A stretch of DNA of 64,000 bases from Acidobacteriota bacterium (lineage in GTDB: Bacteria; Acidobacteriota; Blastocatellia; Pyrinomonadales; Pyrinomonadaceae), in NCBI GenBank assembly GCA_019639195.1, contig JAHBSI010000001.1, positions 186,001 to 250,000 of the forward strand, written 5' to 3'. Below are positions 50,434 through 61,001 of the stretch, piece by piece. Every line of letters starts with the position of its first letter. The first letter of the stretch is position 1. The notes under the pieces are model-generated. The model did no database searches and had not been told where the DNA came from. It saw nothing but the letters and a program-made list of their open reading frames with translations. The translations under genes and the position numbers were made by a program.

Positions 50434-52383
50434 TTATTCTTCTTCCTCTCGAAGCTTATCGAGGACGCCGCGATCTTCCAGGGTCGTCACGTCGCCCGCG
50501 ACCACGCCGCTTGTAGCAAGCTCGCGAAGCAGTCTCCGCATTATTTTACCCGAACGCGTCTTCGGAAGTGCATCCGTAAAGCGAATATCATCCGGTTTTG
50601 CGAGAGCACCGATCTCCTTTGCGACGTGTTCGCGAAGCTCGGCCTTCAGTTCGTCCGAACCTTCTCGTCCGCCCTCGAGCGTAACGAATGCGGCGATCGC
50701 CTGCCCTTTTATCTCATCCGGGCGGCCGACGACGGCTGCCTCAGCGACGGACGCGTGCGATACAAGAGCCGATTCGATCTCAGCCGTTCCAAGCCGATGT
50801 CCGCTGACGTTGATGACATCATCGACGCGGCCCATCACCCAGTAATACCCGCGTTTATCGCGTCGGGCTCCGTCGCCGGCAAAATAAACGCCTTCGATCT
50901 CGGACCAATACGCCAGTTTGTAGCGGTTATCATCGCCCCAAAGAGTTCGCAGCATCGACGGCCACGGCTGTTTTGCGACGAGGTATCCGCCTTCATCCGG
51001 CTCAACAGAACGCCCGTCCTTGGTCATGATATCGACCACGATGCCCGGCAGCGGACGCGTCGCAGAACCGGGGACGGTCGGAGTTGCGCCGGGAAGCGGC
51101 GAGATCATTATCGTGCCAGTTTCCGTCTGCCACCACGTATCGACGATCGGGCATCGTTCGCCGCCGATCACGTGGTGATACCACATCCACGCTTCAGGAT
51201 TTATCGGCTCACCAACCGTCCCGATCACTCTTAGCGACGTCAGGTCGTGTTTATCGGGATACTCACGCCCCCAGCGAATGAAAGCCCGGATGGCTGTCGG
51301 TGCAGTGTAGAGTATCGAGACCTTGTGCCGCTCGATAATGTCCCAGAAGCGGTCAAAATCGGGATGATTCGGTGCCCCTTCGTACATCAGGACCGTCGCC
51401 GCATTCGCAAGCGGGCCGTAAACAACGTACGAGTGGCCGGTAACCCAGCCAATGTCGGCCGTGCACCAATAGATATCGTCTTCCTTTAGGTCGAAGACAA
51501 GCTTTGTCGAATAGGCGGCCTGCGTAAGATAACCGCCCGTCGTGTGCAAAATTCCTTTCGGTTTGCCGGTCGTGCCAGATGTGTAGAGGATGTAAAGCGG
51601 ATGTTCCGCATCGAGATGTTCGGGCGGGCAGTCGGCACTTGCCTCCTGCATCAGATCGCTCCACCAATGATCGCGGCCTGCCTGCATCTCGATCTCAGTG
51701 CCTGTTCTTCGGAAAACGACCGCATTCTCGATCGTCGGACACTCAGCGATGGCCTCATCAACGATCGGCTTCAGGCGAATTTCGCGACCGCGTCGATAAC
51801 CGCCGTCCGCAGTGATAATGGCCTTGCACCCGCAGTCATTCACGCGATCGCGGATCGAATCTGCCGAAAACCCGCCGAAGATCACGGTATGCGGTGAACC
51901 GATCCGTGAACATGCAAGTATCGCGGTCGCAAGCTCCGGAACAAGCGGCATATAGACCGCCACACGGTCGCCCTTTTGAATACCAAGGCCTTTGAGGACA
52001 TTCGCAAATTTAGAAACTTCCGTGTGAAGTTCGCGATAGCTAAGTCGACGTTCCTCTCCGGGCTCGCCTTCCCAGATGATCGCTGTCTTGTCGCCGTTGG
52101 TCTCGAGGTGACGATCAATGCAGTTGTACGAGGCGTTTATCGTTCCACCGGAGAACCATTTTGCGTGCGGCGGTTCCCATTCGAGAACCGTTTCCCAGGG
52201 CGAGAACCAATCGAGGGCCTCGGCCTGCTTTGCCCAGAAAGCGGGCAGGTCGGCGGCAGCCTCCGCGTATAACTTTTCGTACTCTTCAAAGCTCTTAACG
52301 TGAGCTTTCGCGGCAAATTCTGCAGGAGGTGGGAAGATGCGTTCTTCGGTAAGAACAGATTCGATCGTAGGTTTCTCAGCCAT
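50434..52383 (-). CDS. acsA: Acetyl-CoA synthetase
   Basis: 649 aa from the ATG at 52383. Activates acetate to acetyl-CoA through acetyl-AMP. ANL motifs: [52 protein letters not shown] and the C-terminal [15 protein letters not shown], whose Lys is the regulatory acetylation site. The N-terminal part ([20 protein letters not shown]) and [20 protein letters not shown] are typical. Divergent from the sugar ABC operon. Confidence 0.96.
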   Translation of the reverse strand: MAEKPTIESVLTEERIFPPPAEFAAKAHVKSFEEYEKLYAEAAADLPAFWAKQAEALDWFSPWETVLEWEPPHAKWFSGGTINASYNCIDRHLETNGDKTAIIWEGEPGEERRLSYRELHTEVSKFANVLKGLGIQKGDRVAVYMPLVPELATAILACSRIGSPHTVIFGGFSADSIRDRVNDCGCKAIITADGGYRRGREIRLKPIVDEAIAECPTIENAVVFRRTGTEIEMQAGRDHWWSDLMQEASADCPPEHLDAEHPLYILYTSGTTGKPKGILHTTGGYLTQAAYSTKLVFDLKEDDIYWCTADIGWVTGHSYVVYGPLANAATVLMYEGAPNHPDFDRFWDIIERHKVSILYTAPTAIRAFIRWGREYPDKHDLTSLRVIGTVGEPINPEAWMWYHHVIGGERCPIVDTWWQTETGTIMISPLPGATPTVPGSATRPLPGIVVDIMTKDGRSVEPDEGGYLVAKQPWPSMLRTLWGDDNRYKLAYWSEIEGVYFAGDGARRDKRGYYWVMGRVDDVINVSGHRLGTAEIESALVSHASVAEAAVVGRPDEIKGQAIAAFVTLEGGREGSDELKAELREHVAKEIGALAKPDDIRFTDALPKTRSGKIMRRLLRELATSGVVAGDVTTLEDRGVLDKLREEEE

Positions 52384-52494
52384 ATCAAAAATGAGTATAA
52401 AACATCTTTCGCCGCTTATGCCTATGTCACTTTTGCACAAATTCCGCTGATACCATACTCTTTATGCGTTCACACTCTCGTTTCCGGAAAAAAT

Positions 52495-54015
52495 ATGCCG
52501 CTTCTTGAGATGCACGAAATTCAAAAGGAATTCCCAGGCGTGCGTGCGCTCGACGGTGTGACCTTTACGCTCGAAACAGGCGAATTTCACGCTCTTGTCG
52601 GCGAAAACGGGGCCGGAAAATCCACCCTGATGAAGGTGCTTTCGGGCGTCTATCCGGCCGGCGAATTCCAGGGAAGGATCGTGATCGACGGCCGCGATGT
52701 TTCATTCTCCGGAATTCGAGATTCTGAGAACGCGGGCATTGCGATCATCTTTCAGGAGCTCTCGCTCGTTAAGGAACTTAGCGTCGGTGAGAACATCTTT
52801 CTCGGACGTGCACCGTCCCGTCTTGGCGTCATTGATTGGACCGAGCTCTATCGACAAGCCTCAAAACTCCTGAAAGAGCTTGGTCTTGCAATAGATCCGC
52901 GTTCAAAGGTCGGCTCGCTCGGTATCGGCCAGCAGCAGCTCGTCGAGATCGCAAAGGCACTCTCGCGCAATGCCCGCATACTCGTTCTCGATGAACCGAC
53001 CGCCGCACTCACCGACGCCGAGGTCGAGACGCTCTTCTCCATCCTTCACGATCTGAAAGCCCGCGGGGTCGGAATGATCTACATTTCGCATCGGCTAGAC
53101 GAGGTCTTTCGCATGAGCGACCGCATCAGCGTGCTCCGCGACGGAAGGACCGTGGCCACGCATCTTGCGACGGAAACAAACAAAGACGGCATCATCGCCG
53201 AAATGGTCGGCCGAGAGGTCACCGATATCTTCCCCGAGACGAAGCATGAGCTCGGCGATATAGTTCTTAGGGCGAAGAACGTGACGGTCTATTCGGTCGA
53301 TGAGCCTGACAAACGGGTCGTTGACGATGTTTCGTTCAATGTGCGGGCCGGCGAGGTTCTCGGCATCGCAGGGCTTATGGGCGCCGGACGAAGTGAGTTA
53401 CTCTCAGCGATCTTTGGCGCGTGGCAGGGAAAACATTCGCTCGAGTTAGAACTAGACGGCCGACCGATCTCGCTCAAAACTCCCAGAGATGCGATACGGG
53501 CCGGCATCGGCTTCGTCACCGAGGATCGAAAGCGGTACGGACTGATCCTCGAACAAACGATCCTCGACAATATGACGCTGGCAGCCTTGAGGCGCGTTTC
53601 GGGCCGCATGCTGACCAGCAGAACGAATGAGCGTCGTGCCGCGAAAGAACCGATGCGGTCGCTGCGGATAAAGGCGCCGTCGGTCGAAACCGTTGCCGGG
53701 ACGCTTTCGGGCGGTAATCAGCAGAAGGTCGTGCTAGGTAAATGGCTGCTGACAAAGCCCAAAGTTCTATTCCTTGACGAACCGACACGCGGCATCGATG
53801 TCGGTGCAAAGCAGGAGATCTATACCGAGATCAACAAGCTCGCCGAAACCGGGCTTGCGATCGTACTCGTTTCAAGCGAGCTTCCCGAAGTCCTGGGTCT
53901 TGCCGACCGTGTCATCGTTCTGCACGAAGGCAAGAAAACAGGCGAATTTATAAAGGCCGACGCAACTGCGACGCGTGTAATGGCGGCTGCGACCGGGCAC
54001 GCGACCGATATTTAA
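52495..54015 (+). CDS. Sugar ABC importer ATPase with two nucleotide-binding domains
   Basis: 506 aa from the ATG at 52495; earlier in-frame codons overlap acsA and are rejected. RbsA/MglA/XylG type: first domain Walker A VGENGAGKSTLMKVL, signature LGIGQQQLVEIAKALSRN, Walker B ILVLDEPTAAL; second domain Walker-A region degenerate (IAGLMGAGRSELLSAIFG), signature SGGNQQKVVLGKWLLTKP, Walker B VLFLDEPTRGIDVG. Energises a monosaccharide importer. The permease starts 2 bases after its stop. The sugar cannot be read from sequence. Confidence 0.93.
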   Translation: MPLLEMHEIQKEFPGVRALDGVTFTLETGEFHALVGENGAGKSTLMKVLSGVYPAGEFQGRIVIDGRDVSFSGIRDSENAGIAIIFQELSLVKELSVGENIFLGRAPSRLGVIDWTELYRQASKLLKELGLAIDPRSKVGSLGIGQQQLVEIAKALSRNARILVLDEPTAALTDAEVETLFSILHDLKARGVGMIYISHRLDEVFRMSDRISVLRDGRTVATHLATETNKDGIIAEMVGREVTDIFPETKHELGDIVLRAKNVTVYSVDEPDKRVVDDVSFNVRAGEVLGIAGLMGAGRSELLSAIFGAWQGKHSLELELDGRPISLKTPRDAIRAGIGFVTEDRKRYGLILEQTILDNMTLAALRRVSGRMLTSRTNERRAAKEPMRSLRIKAPSVETVAGTLSGGNQQKVVLGKWLLTKPKVLFLDEPTRGIDVGAKQEIYTEINKLAETGLAIVLVSSELPEVLGLADRVIVLHEGKKTGEFIKADATATRVMAAATGHATDI

Positions 54016-54017
54016 AG

Positions 54018-55157
54018 ATGAGCGACTCAAAAAGCATACTCACCAACCGAGCGGCACTCCGAGCCTATGCAATGATCGGCGTGCTCGCCGCGATCTGGAT
54101 CCTCTTTCACATCATTACGCCGAACCACACGTTCCTAACGCCGCGAAATCTGTCAAATCTGATGACACAAACGGCCGTTACGGGCGTGATCGCGGTCGGG
54201 ATGCTGATGGTGATCGTCTCGGGGCAGATCGATCTTTCGGTCGGCTCGATCATCGGTTTCGCGGGCGGAGTATCGGCGTATGTGATGACCGAAATGGGCT
54301 ATCCGATGACCGTCGCGATCATTGCTGCGGTCGCAATGGGTACGGCGATAGGGCTGTTTCAGGGAGCGTTGACGGCGTATGTGAACATTCCGTCATTCAT
54401 CGTCACGCTCGGCGGACTGCTCGCGTGGCGTGGTGCCGCAAAATGGCTGCTCGGCGGCAACACGATCCCGGTCTCCGACGAGGTCTTCAAAGGCATCGGC
54501 AATGCGAATCTGCCTGTTATTTACGGTTGGATAGTTGCTGGGGTTTTTGTCGCAACGATGTTCTATGCGGCCTATCGCAGGGCGACCTCTGCAGATGCCG
54601 ACGGAGCCTCCAGTCTTTCTCGTGAACTCTTAAAGGCAGCGTTTCCGGCCGCCGCAATACTTGGTTTCATCGCGATAATGAACGCATGGCAAGGCGTGCC
54701 GGTCCCGGTCGTGATCTTTCTTTGCGTCGCGTTTTTGGGCGCATTCATTACGAACTCGACCGTCTTCGGACGCTATCTGTACGCGATCGGCGGTAATGCA
54801 GATGCCGCCCGTCTTTCCGGCATCAACAATCGCTGGAACGTGCTCAAGGTGTTTGGTGTACTCGGCGCTCTGACCGGTATCGCGGCCTTGATATTCACGG
54901 CACGGGTCGGAAGTGCCCTTCCCGACGCTGGAACGCTCAAGGAACTCGACGCGATCGCTGCCTGCGTGATCGGCGGTGCATCTCTTGTCGGCGGCCGCGG
55001 AACGGTTTTCGGTGCGTGTCTCGGAGCACTGATCATGGCCAGCCTCGATAACGGAATGTCGCTCGTTGGGGTCCGCGATTTTATGCAGGACATCATCAAA
55101 GGCTCGATCCTCGTCATCGCCGTCGGCCTCGATATGGCGGGCAGGAAGCAGAGTTGA
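54018..55157 (+). CDS. Sugar ABC importer permease (XylH/RbsC type)
   Basis: 379 aa with roughly ten membrane helices. Family motifs: FLTPRNLSNLMTQTAVTGVI, MVIVSGQIDLSVGSIIGFAG, FIVTLGGLLAWRGAAKWLLG and the coupling-helix region GGNADAARLSGINNRWNVLK, then CVIGGASLVGGRGTVFGACL. The length, above RbsC's, resembles XylH. A periplasmic binding-protein gene is expected beside it but the next gene is convergent moaA and the preceding one is divergent acsA. Confidence 0.92.
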   Translation: MSDSKSILTNRAALRAYAMIGVLAAIWILFHIITPNHTFLTPRNLSNLMTQTAVTGVIAVGMLMVIVSGQIDLSVGSIIGFAGGVSAYVMTEMGYPMTVAIIAAVAMGTAIGLFQGALTAYVNIPSFIVTLGGLLAWRGAAKWLLGGNTIPVSDEVFKGIGNANLPVIYGWIVAGVFVATMFYAAYRRATSADADGASSLSRELLKAAFPAAAILGFIAIMNAWQGVPVPVVIFLCVAFLGAFITNSTVFGRYLYAIGGNADAARLSGINNRWNVLKVFGVLGALTGIAALIFTARVGSALPDAGTLKELDAIAACVIGGASLVGGRGTVFGACLGALIMASLDNGMSLVGVRDFMQDIIKGSILVIAVGLDMAGRKQS

Positions 55158-55169
55158 GCTAACGACGAA

Positions 55170-56162
55170 TCAGCCGCCAATAAAACTCATTGAACGCGAA
55201 GGCTGGACGAATTTTTCGGCGTTGATATTGTGGCTAGGTTCTTTTTGATAGACACAGCTTTCAATAAATGCCGCGATCTCGGCGTCACTTGCGTCTGAGC
55301 GGATGAGCGAGCGAATGTCGTGTTCCTTGACCGAAAAAAGGCAGGTTCGGATCTGTCCATCGGCCGTTAAGCGTACCCGTGAACATTGCCCGCAGAACAT
55401 ATCCGTCACCGGAGCGATAATTCCGATCTCGCCCGGTGCACCGTCGGCGAATGTGTATTTCCAGGAGGTTCCGGTACCGCGTTTTGTTTCTTTGAGCGCG
55501 AGCGGAAATTCGGCGCTGATCAGATCTCGCATCTCTGCCCCCGAAACCATCGCCTCGCGCGTCCAATTTTGGTCAGAATCTAGCGGCATAAATTCGATGA
55601 AACGCATCGTGATCGCGTTCTCACGAGCAAAACGCGCGAAATCCGCGAGCTCGTCATCGTTCTTTCCGCGGACGATGACCGCATTGACCTTTACGGGCTC
55701 GAATTCGTGCTCTTTGGCGGCGTCAATGGCCGCCAAAGCACGGTCGAGTGCATCCACTCCCGTTATCTCTTCAAAACGATCGCGACGCAGGCTGTCAAGG
55801 CTCAATGTAACTCGGTCGAGCCCCGCTTTTCTTAAGGCTTCGGCATAGCGAGGAAAATCAAAACCGTTCGTAGTAAGCGCGATGTCTTTGAGTTGGGGTT
55901 TCAGCGTCGCGAGCTTTTCAACCAGGAGCGGCACATCGCGTCGAATGAGAGGTTCGCCGCCGGTCAGCCGGATCTTCTCGATACCGAGCGAAACAAAAAT
56001 CCGCGAGATCTTAAAGATCTCCTCAAAAGTAAGGATCGTTTCTTTCCGCGCAAGAGCCGGCTTGCCGCTTGGCAGGCAATAGAAGCATCGAAAGTTACAG
56101 CGGTCCGTCAGCGACAACCTCAAGTCGCGGATCGTACGGCCATACTTATCGCTTAGCGCCAT
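55170..56162 (-). CDS. moaA: GTP 3',8-cyclase (molybdenum cofactor)
   Basis: 330 aa radical-SAM enzyme that cyclises GTP in the first step of molybdopterin synthesis. N-terminal cluster in LTDRCNFRCFYCLPSGKPAL, C-terminal cluster in MFCGQCSRVRLTADGQIRTC (three Cys). Other motifs: KIRLTGGEPLIRRDVPLLVE, LTTNGFDFPRY, RVTLSLDSLRRDRFEEITG and RFIEFMPLDSDQNWTREAM. The usual C-terminal double glycine (SFIGG at the end) is present. No other moa gene is nearby. Confidence 0.95.
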   Translation of the reverse strand: MALSDKYGRTIRDLRLSLTDRCNFRCFYCLPSGKPALARKETILTFEEIFKISRIFVSLGIEKIRLTGGEPLIRRDVPLLVEKLATLKPQLKDIALTTNGFDFPRYAEALRKAGLDRVTLSLDSLRRDRFEEITGVDALDRALAAIDAAKEHEFEPVKVNAVIVRGKNDDELADFARFARENAITMRFIEFMPLDSDQNWTREAMVSGAEMRDLISAEFPLALKETKRGTGTSWKYTFADGAPGEIGIIAPVTDMFCGQCSRVRLTADGQIRTCLFSVKEHDIRSLIRSDASDAEIAAFIESCVYQKEPSHNINAEKFVQPSRSMSFIGG

Positions 56163-56178
56163 AATTCAATCATAGCGA

Positions 56179-57120
56179 TTACTGCCGAGGAGTGTTAGCC
56201 GATAGTGCCCGCGCATTTCGCTTCAAGCCCGAAAGTTTTGCCCGCTTGATCGCACTTTTTCTGAACCGAACCACGTAATCTTCGTGTTCTAGGTGCTCAA
56301 TTCGATCAAGCGAGACAGAGGTCTCGAGTTCTCTGGGCTCAAAACGGGACTCTGCAGTAGGCTTCTCGAACCGATTCCAGGGGCACACGTCCTGGCAAAT
56401 ATCGCAGCCGTAGATCCAACCTTCGAGATTCACGGCGATCTCTTGCGGCATCTCCTCATCGCGGAGCTCGATCGTCGCATAGGAGATACATTTTGCGGCA
56501 TCGACCACATATGGTTCCACGATGGCACCGGTCGGGCACGTGTCGATGCAGGCAGTGCAGGAACCGCAATGATCCGCAACGACGTCGTTGTCGTAGTCGA
56601 GTTCAACATCAACGAGAACAGCGCCGAGGAAGATCCACGACCCGAGCCCCGTCGTAATAACATTCGAACTCTTTCCGAGCCAGCCGATCCCGGCTCGAAC
56701 CGCCCATGCCTTGTCCATAAATGGTGCCGTATCGACACATATCTTCGATTGAATTTCGGGCCCGATCTCACGCATCTTCTCGACAAGGGCGTTCAGCTTT
56801 TCCCGAAAGACATCGTGATAATCATCGCCCCAGGCATATCTTGAGATCTTGCCTTTTGCGGCATCAGGCTCGTGTTCGTGCGGCGTGTAGTAGTTCAGAG
56901 CGGCGACTATGACCGAACGGCATCCGGGAAAAAGAATACGCGGATCGGCGCGTTTTTCCGGCTCTCGCTCGATCCATGCCATCGATGCCTGATAACCATT
57001 CGCAAGCCATTCGCGGAACCTGCTTTCATCAACCGGAAGATTCTCGGCGCCGACAATGCCGATACGGTCGATCCCGACCGACGCAGCCAATTCCTTGATC
57101 CTTGTTGACGTGAGCTCCAT
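56179..57120 (-). CDS. queG: Epoxyqueuosine reductase
   Basis: 313 aa cobalamin- and [4Fe-4S]-dependent enzyme that makes queuosine in tRNA. Motifs: IGIVGAENLPVDESRFREWL, SMAWIEREPEKRADPRILFP, two ferredoxin cysteine groups DHCGSCTACIDTCPTGAIVE and GCDICQDVCPWNRFEKP, and CVDTAPFMDKAWAVRAGIGW. Somewhat short at the C-terminus, which is normal for QueG without the HEAT extension. It lies 16 bases from moaA on the same strand. Confidence 0.93.
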   Translation of the reverse strand: MELTSTRIKELAASVGIDRIGIVGAENLPVDESRFREWLANGYQASMAWIEREPEKRADPRILFPGCRSVIVAALNYYTPHEHEPDAAKGKISRYAWGDDYHDVFREKLNALVEKMREIGPEIQSKICVDTAPFMDKAWAVRAGIGWLGKSSNVITTGLGSWIFLGAVLVDVELDYDNDVVADHCGSCTACIDTCPTGAIVEPYVVDAAKCISYATIELRDEEMPQEIAVNLEGWIYGCDICQDVCPWNRFEKPTAESRFEPRELETSVSLDRIEHLEHEDYVVRFRKSAIKRAKLSGLKRNARALSANTPRQ

Positions 57121-57224
57121 CGCTATGTCCAGTATCGCACAGGCGCAAAAAAGCGGACTCAGAAGGCGTTAGCTCTCCAAGCCCGCTTATGCTTCTTTAG
57201 GGCGATCTATTGCCCCTAAAAAGG

Positions 57225-60200
57225 CTAGAAATTCAGCTTGATGCCGAACTGGAATTGCCTCGGGTCGTATGCCGCTGTCGCCGAGCTGTAGTACTTACCG
57301 CCCTTCTTCTTGCCAAAAGCATTGACAGCCGTATAGAACGGATTCGCCGCCGCTTCATTAAAGCGATTGAAGAGGTTAAAGCCCTCCGCAATGAGCTCAA
57401 GGCTGAACCGCTCGCTGAACCTTATTCGACGCGTTACGCGAGCATCAAACGACATATAGTTGTGCGTGATGCCCATATTACGGCCAAGATTTCCGCTTGC
57501 GGGGAATATGCCTGTTTGGCAGTTCGCTTCGATCGCGGTGGCGCAAAGCGTGCCGTCCGGACGTACGGTCGGCCTTTCGTTCGTGCTTTGGAAATCTCCG
57601 TTCGCATCGCCGGGAGCAATGATATTGAACGGTCGCCCCGAGCTGAACTCAACGATCGGCGAGAACGTAAATCCGTGCATAAACCGCTTCCAACCGCCTT
57701 GTGAACGCCAGTTGTCGGGCGTCGAGAAGACACCGCTGAAGACAAAGCGATGGCGCTGATCAAAGAGCGAATTGGAGCGTTCCGAACGGAAGTTCTTGTT
57801 GTCCTGCGGCTTCAGAAGAGTTTGAAGGTCGGACGAGTCGTCGATCGAATGCGACCAGGTGTAGCTCGCATAGAACTGCATTCCGGTCGAGAAGCGCTTC
57901 TTCATCTCGATATTCAATGCGTTGTAGGATGAATTACCGTCCGAAAGCTGGGCGTTCACATCCGCGTAAGGATTGATCGGGCCCGGGGCTCGAACAGTTC
58001 CCGCAAGCTGTGCATCGAAGATCGCCTTATTGACGAGGCCTCCGGTAACGGAAGCAACAAAGAAGTAGTTCGGTCCGAGGCGGCGGAAATAATCCGCTGC
58101 GATCGGGCTCACGAACCGCTCGCCGGTCGTATTGTTGATCGCGATCAGGCCGGGAATGACCACCGTGAAAAGAGCGTTACTCGCTGTCGGCATCGGGAAG
58201 AACGCCGCCATTGAGAGGCTCGTCGGGAAACAGGACGGAGCATTCGGCGTCGCAGAGGTACAGCCCGGGAAGGCCGGATTGTTCACCGCAAATCGGCGGA
58301 AATTCTCCCGCATATTGTTAGTGTTAACTACGTTCACATCCTGCGGGTGGCCAAGATGGTGAGCATTAACCATTATGTAGCTTGCCGAAAGACTCATATT
58401 CTTGCCGATCATATGTTCGACCGAAAGGTTGGCCTGAACGGCTTCCGGATATTGGAAGTTCTTATCGACATTGAGTGTGAACGGCAGGATCGGGCCAAAA
58501 CCGGTGAATGTTCCCGGATTGAATCTCTGATAGCCGTAAAGATACTGCGCCGACGACGCAACGCCCGGCGTCACGACGGGACCGCAGATCCCCGGAACCG
58601 AACCCTGAACGCCGCACACCGTTCCTTGAAACACCTGAAACGCATTGAATAGTCCGGTCGGTGACGGGCCGCCGATCGGCAGCAGTGTTGCCTGCTGCTG
58701 TTGGGAGCCATCACCGATATTAGAGTTGAACGAGACGGCCAGGAGCGGATGGTCGTAGAAAAGGCCAAGGGCACCGCGAACGACCGTCCTACCGCTTCCC
58801 CAAATATCCCAAGCAAATCCAAATCGAGGCGCCCAGTTGTTCTTATCACGCGGGAAGCCCTGCGTGACGTTCAGTGCGTCCTGAGCAACCTGGATGTCTC
58901 CCGGGGTCAGGGTTATACCCGTCAACGGATCTCTGAAGCCTGTCGGGGCATATTCCTTGGTGAACTCAATGTCATAGCGGACGCCGTAGTTGAACGTAAG
59001 GTTCCGCCGAATACGCCACGTGTCCTGTCCGAAGAAAGCCAACGGCTTGTTCGTAAGCGAACTGTTCGGGTCGCCGAATCCCTGAAGGAACACGGACGGA
59101 AAACCCAACCCATAAGTCTGGATCGGCGTAAAGGCCGGGCCGGTGCAGCCTGTGATCAACGTGCTGCAGGCCTGCTGGCCAAAGTTGAAAAGGCCGGGGA
59201 AATTCAGCTCGAACTTCGCCGTTCCATAAATGGTTCCAAGATCCACGCCGAATTTGACCGTGTGATCTTTCGGTGCCCACGTGATGTTATCGCGAACCTG
59301 TACGCGACTTTCGCGGCGATTGACCGGCGAGAACGGGTTCGAGCCGATAAAACCGGTTCCCGCGATCTGGTGAGCAACGCTCGGGACCGCAGAGTCGAAC
59401 TTTGCATCACGCCGACCGAAATTCACATAGAACTCGTTGAGCATGTTCCTCGGCAGTACGCTTGTGAGCGACGCTCCGAAGGAGAAGTCTTTGATCTGCT
59501 GAATACCGGTTCTGGAATAGTCGTTCTGTCCCAGAGTCTGATTCTGCGACTCATCCTGAATGCCGGTAAGCGTTCCCGGATTGTATCCGAGTCGGACGCT
59601 CAGATTGTTGTTGTCATTCAAAACCTGATCAAACCGGGCCGATGTGAACACCGAGCCCTCCGAGACCGGAAATACTCGCTGAAGCTGACTCAAAGGACGA
59701 AACGCCACGAACTGTCCCGCCGCGTTTCGCGTAAGCGGAATTGGCGTACCGGAGAGAATAAATCTTGGGCCGATGACCGAGCCTTGCGGAACGCCAAGCC
59801 CCGGAAGGAAATTTATCAGCGTGCTGCCGCCGTTTAGAGCCGTCTGCGTGCCCGTCGAGGCAAGCTGTGCATAGGCGATAGCCTGAGACGGATTGGTCGC
59901 AAGCGTTGACTGAATGAACGCTGCCTGTGCTGCCGTCAATCCGTTGAACGTCTGCGACATCGGTAGGAAAGGAGCACCGATCGTTACGCTCGAAGACGCA
60001 CCGCCGACAATATCGCCCGTGAAGAATCCTGATTCGTGTCTGGCTCGACGCTCTATAGAGACGAAGAAGAACGACCTGTCGCGTGCGATCGGGCCGCCAA
60101 AAGTGCCGCCGTACTGTGTGCGTGTGTATGCCGGCTTCTTATTCGGATCGCCGTCAATGATGGGAGCAAAGGCGTTGCGGGCCTGAATGCTCTTGTCACG

Positions 60201-61001
60201 CAAAAAGCCGAACACATTTCCGTGGAAATGGTTGCCCCCGCGTTTTGTTACAACGTTCACGATACCGCCCGTCGCACGTCCGAATTCAGGCATATAGGAG
60301 TTCGTCGTTACCTGATATTCCTGAACGGCTTCCATCGAAACCGTTGTTCGGGCCGCATTGATGGAGTTATCGGTAAAATCTGCACCGTCCACCTGTACGA
60401 GTGTCGAGCGTCCGCGTTGGCCGCCGATATTCAAGCCGGATGTCGGAGCGGGCCCGATCGGGCGGCCATTGTCGCGACCGACGGTCGAGATCGTCAAGGC
60501 GAATCCCGTTGCGCTGCGCTCGTTGATCGGCAGATTCTCGATGCGAACTTGCTCGATCGTATTCGAGACCGTTGTCCTTGTCGTTTCAACGAGTTCTGCG
60601 TCACCGCCCGAGACGGTCACGACAGCGTCCGCCGCACCGATCTCGAGCTTGACAGTAAGATCGGCACTTTGGCCGACCGTTAGCTTGACGGGCGTGATGA
60701 CGACCTTCTTAAAGCTCGCGGCCTCGGCCGTGATCTCGTACTGGCCGGCCGGAAGGCCGATCAGTTGATACGTACCGTCAGATTTGCTGACGGTCGTGCG
60801 CGTCGATCCGGTCGCGATCTGTTTGGCGGTGATCGTTGCACCTGCAACGACGGCTCCATTAGGATCGACAACGGTACCGGAAAGATCCGCTGCCGTCGAT
60901 TGAGCCTGTGAAAATGCAGTTGCCGCCAACAGACAAACTGCGAAAAAAGCGACAAGAAAACGTGTCGCCGTCTGGATAGAGCTGGACGGTTTTGGGGTCA
61001 T
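57225..61001 (-). CDS. TonB-dependent receptor, Oar type, with carboxypeptidase-regulatory-like domain
   Basis: 1258 aa, typical of the acidobacterial/Myxococcus Oar group. Signal peptide (TRFLVAFFAVCLLAATAFSQ). Residues about 38-125 are a Cna-B/carboxypeptidase-regulatory domain (LSGTVVDPNGAVVAGATITA, YQLIGLPAGQYEITAEAASF). The plug domain follows (about 135-260; NLPINERSATGFALTISTVG, SMEAVQEYQVTTNSYMPEFG, GGIVNVVTKRGGNHFHGNVF), then the 22-strand barrel ending in DPRQFQFGIKLNF. AAGGAG lies 10 bases before the ATG. Substrate unknown; no TonB/ExbBD or degradative genes adjoin. Confidence 0.92.
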   Translation of the reverse strand: MTPKPSSSIQTATRFLVAFFAVCLLAATAFSQAQSTAADLSGTVVDPNGAVVAGATITAKQIATGSTRTTVSKSDGTYQLIGLPAGQYEITAEAASFKKVVITPVKLTVGQSADLTVKLEIGAADAVVTVSGGDAELVETTRTTVSNTIEQVRIENLPINERSATGFALTISTVGRDNGRPIGPAPTSGLNIGGQRGRSTLVQVDGADFTDNSINAARTTVSMEAVQEYQVTTNSYMPEFGRATGGIVNVVTKRGGNHFHGNVFGFLRDKSIQARNAFAPIIDGDPNKKPAYTRTQYGGTFGGPIARDRSFFFVSIERRARHESGFFTGDIVGGASSSVTIGAPFLPMSQTFNGLTAAQAAFIQSTLATNPSQAIAYAQLASTGTQTALNGGSTLINFLPGLGVPQGSVIGPRFILSGTPIPLTRNAAGQFVAFRPLSQLQRVFPVSEGSVFTSARFDQVLNDNNNLSVRLGYNPGTLTGIQDESQNQTLGQNDYSRTGIQQIKDFSFGASLTSVLPRNMLNEFYVNFGRRDAKFDSAVPSVAHQIAGTGFIGSNPFSPVNRRESRVQVRDNITWAPKDHTVKFGVDLGTIYGTAKFELNFPGLFNFGQQACSTLITGCTGPAFTPIQTYGLGFPSVFLQGFGDPNSSLTNKPLAFFGQDTWRIRRNLTFNYGVRYDIEFTKEYAPTGFRDPLTGITLTPGDIQVAQDALNVTQGFPRDKNNWAPRFGFAWDIWGSGRTVVRGALGLFYDHPLLAVSFNSNIGDGSQQQQATLLPIGGPSPTGLFNAFQVFQGTVCGVQGSVPGICGPVVTPGVASSAQYLYGYQRFNPGTFTGFGPILPFTLNVDKNFQYPEAVQANLSVEHMIGKNMSLSASYIMVNAHHLGHPQDVNVVNTNNMRENFRRFAVNNPAFPGCTSATPNAPSCFPTSLSMAAFFPMPTASNALFTVVIPGLIAINNTTGERFVSPIAADYFRRLGPNYFFVASVTGGLVNKAIFDAQLAGTVRAPGPINPYADVNAQLSDGNSSYNALNIEMKKRFSTGMQFYASYTWSHSIDDSSDLQTLLKPQDNKNFRSERSNSLFDQRHRFVFSGVFSTPDNWRSQGGWKRFMHGFTFSPIVEFSSGRPFNIIAPGDANGDFQSTNERPTVRPDGTLCATAIEANCQTGIFPASGNLGRNMGITHNYMSFDARVTRRIRFSERFSLELIAEGFNLFNRFNEAAANPFYTAVNAFGKKKGGKYYSSATAAYDPRQFQFGIKLNF

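Noticed and set aside
57140..57220. Terminator after the TonB receptor gene
   Set aside because: The only hairpin (TTAGGGC / GCCCCTAA) has a mismatch and a weak stem; too uncertain to list.
58701..59837. 378-codon plus-strand open frame
   Set aside because: Antisense to the TonB-dependent receptor barrel; composition is Arg/Glu-rich shadow sequence.
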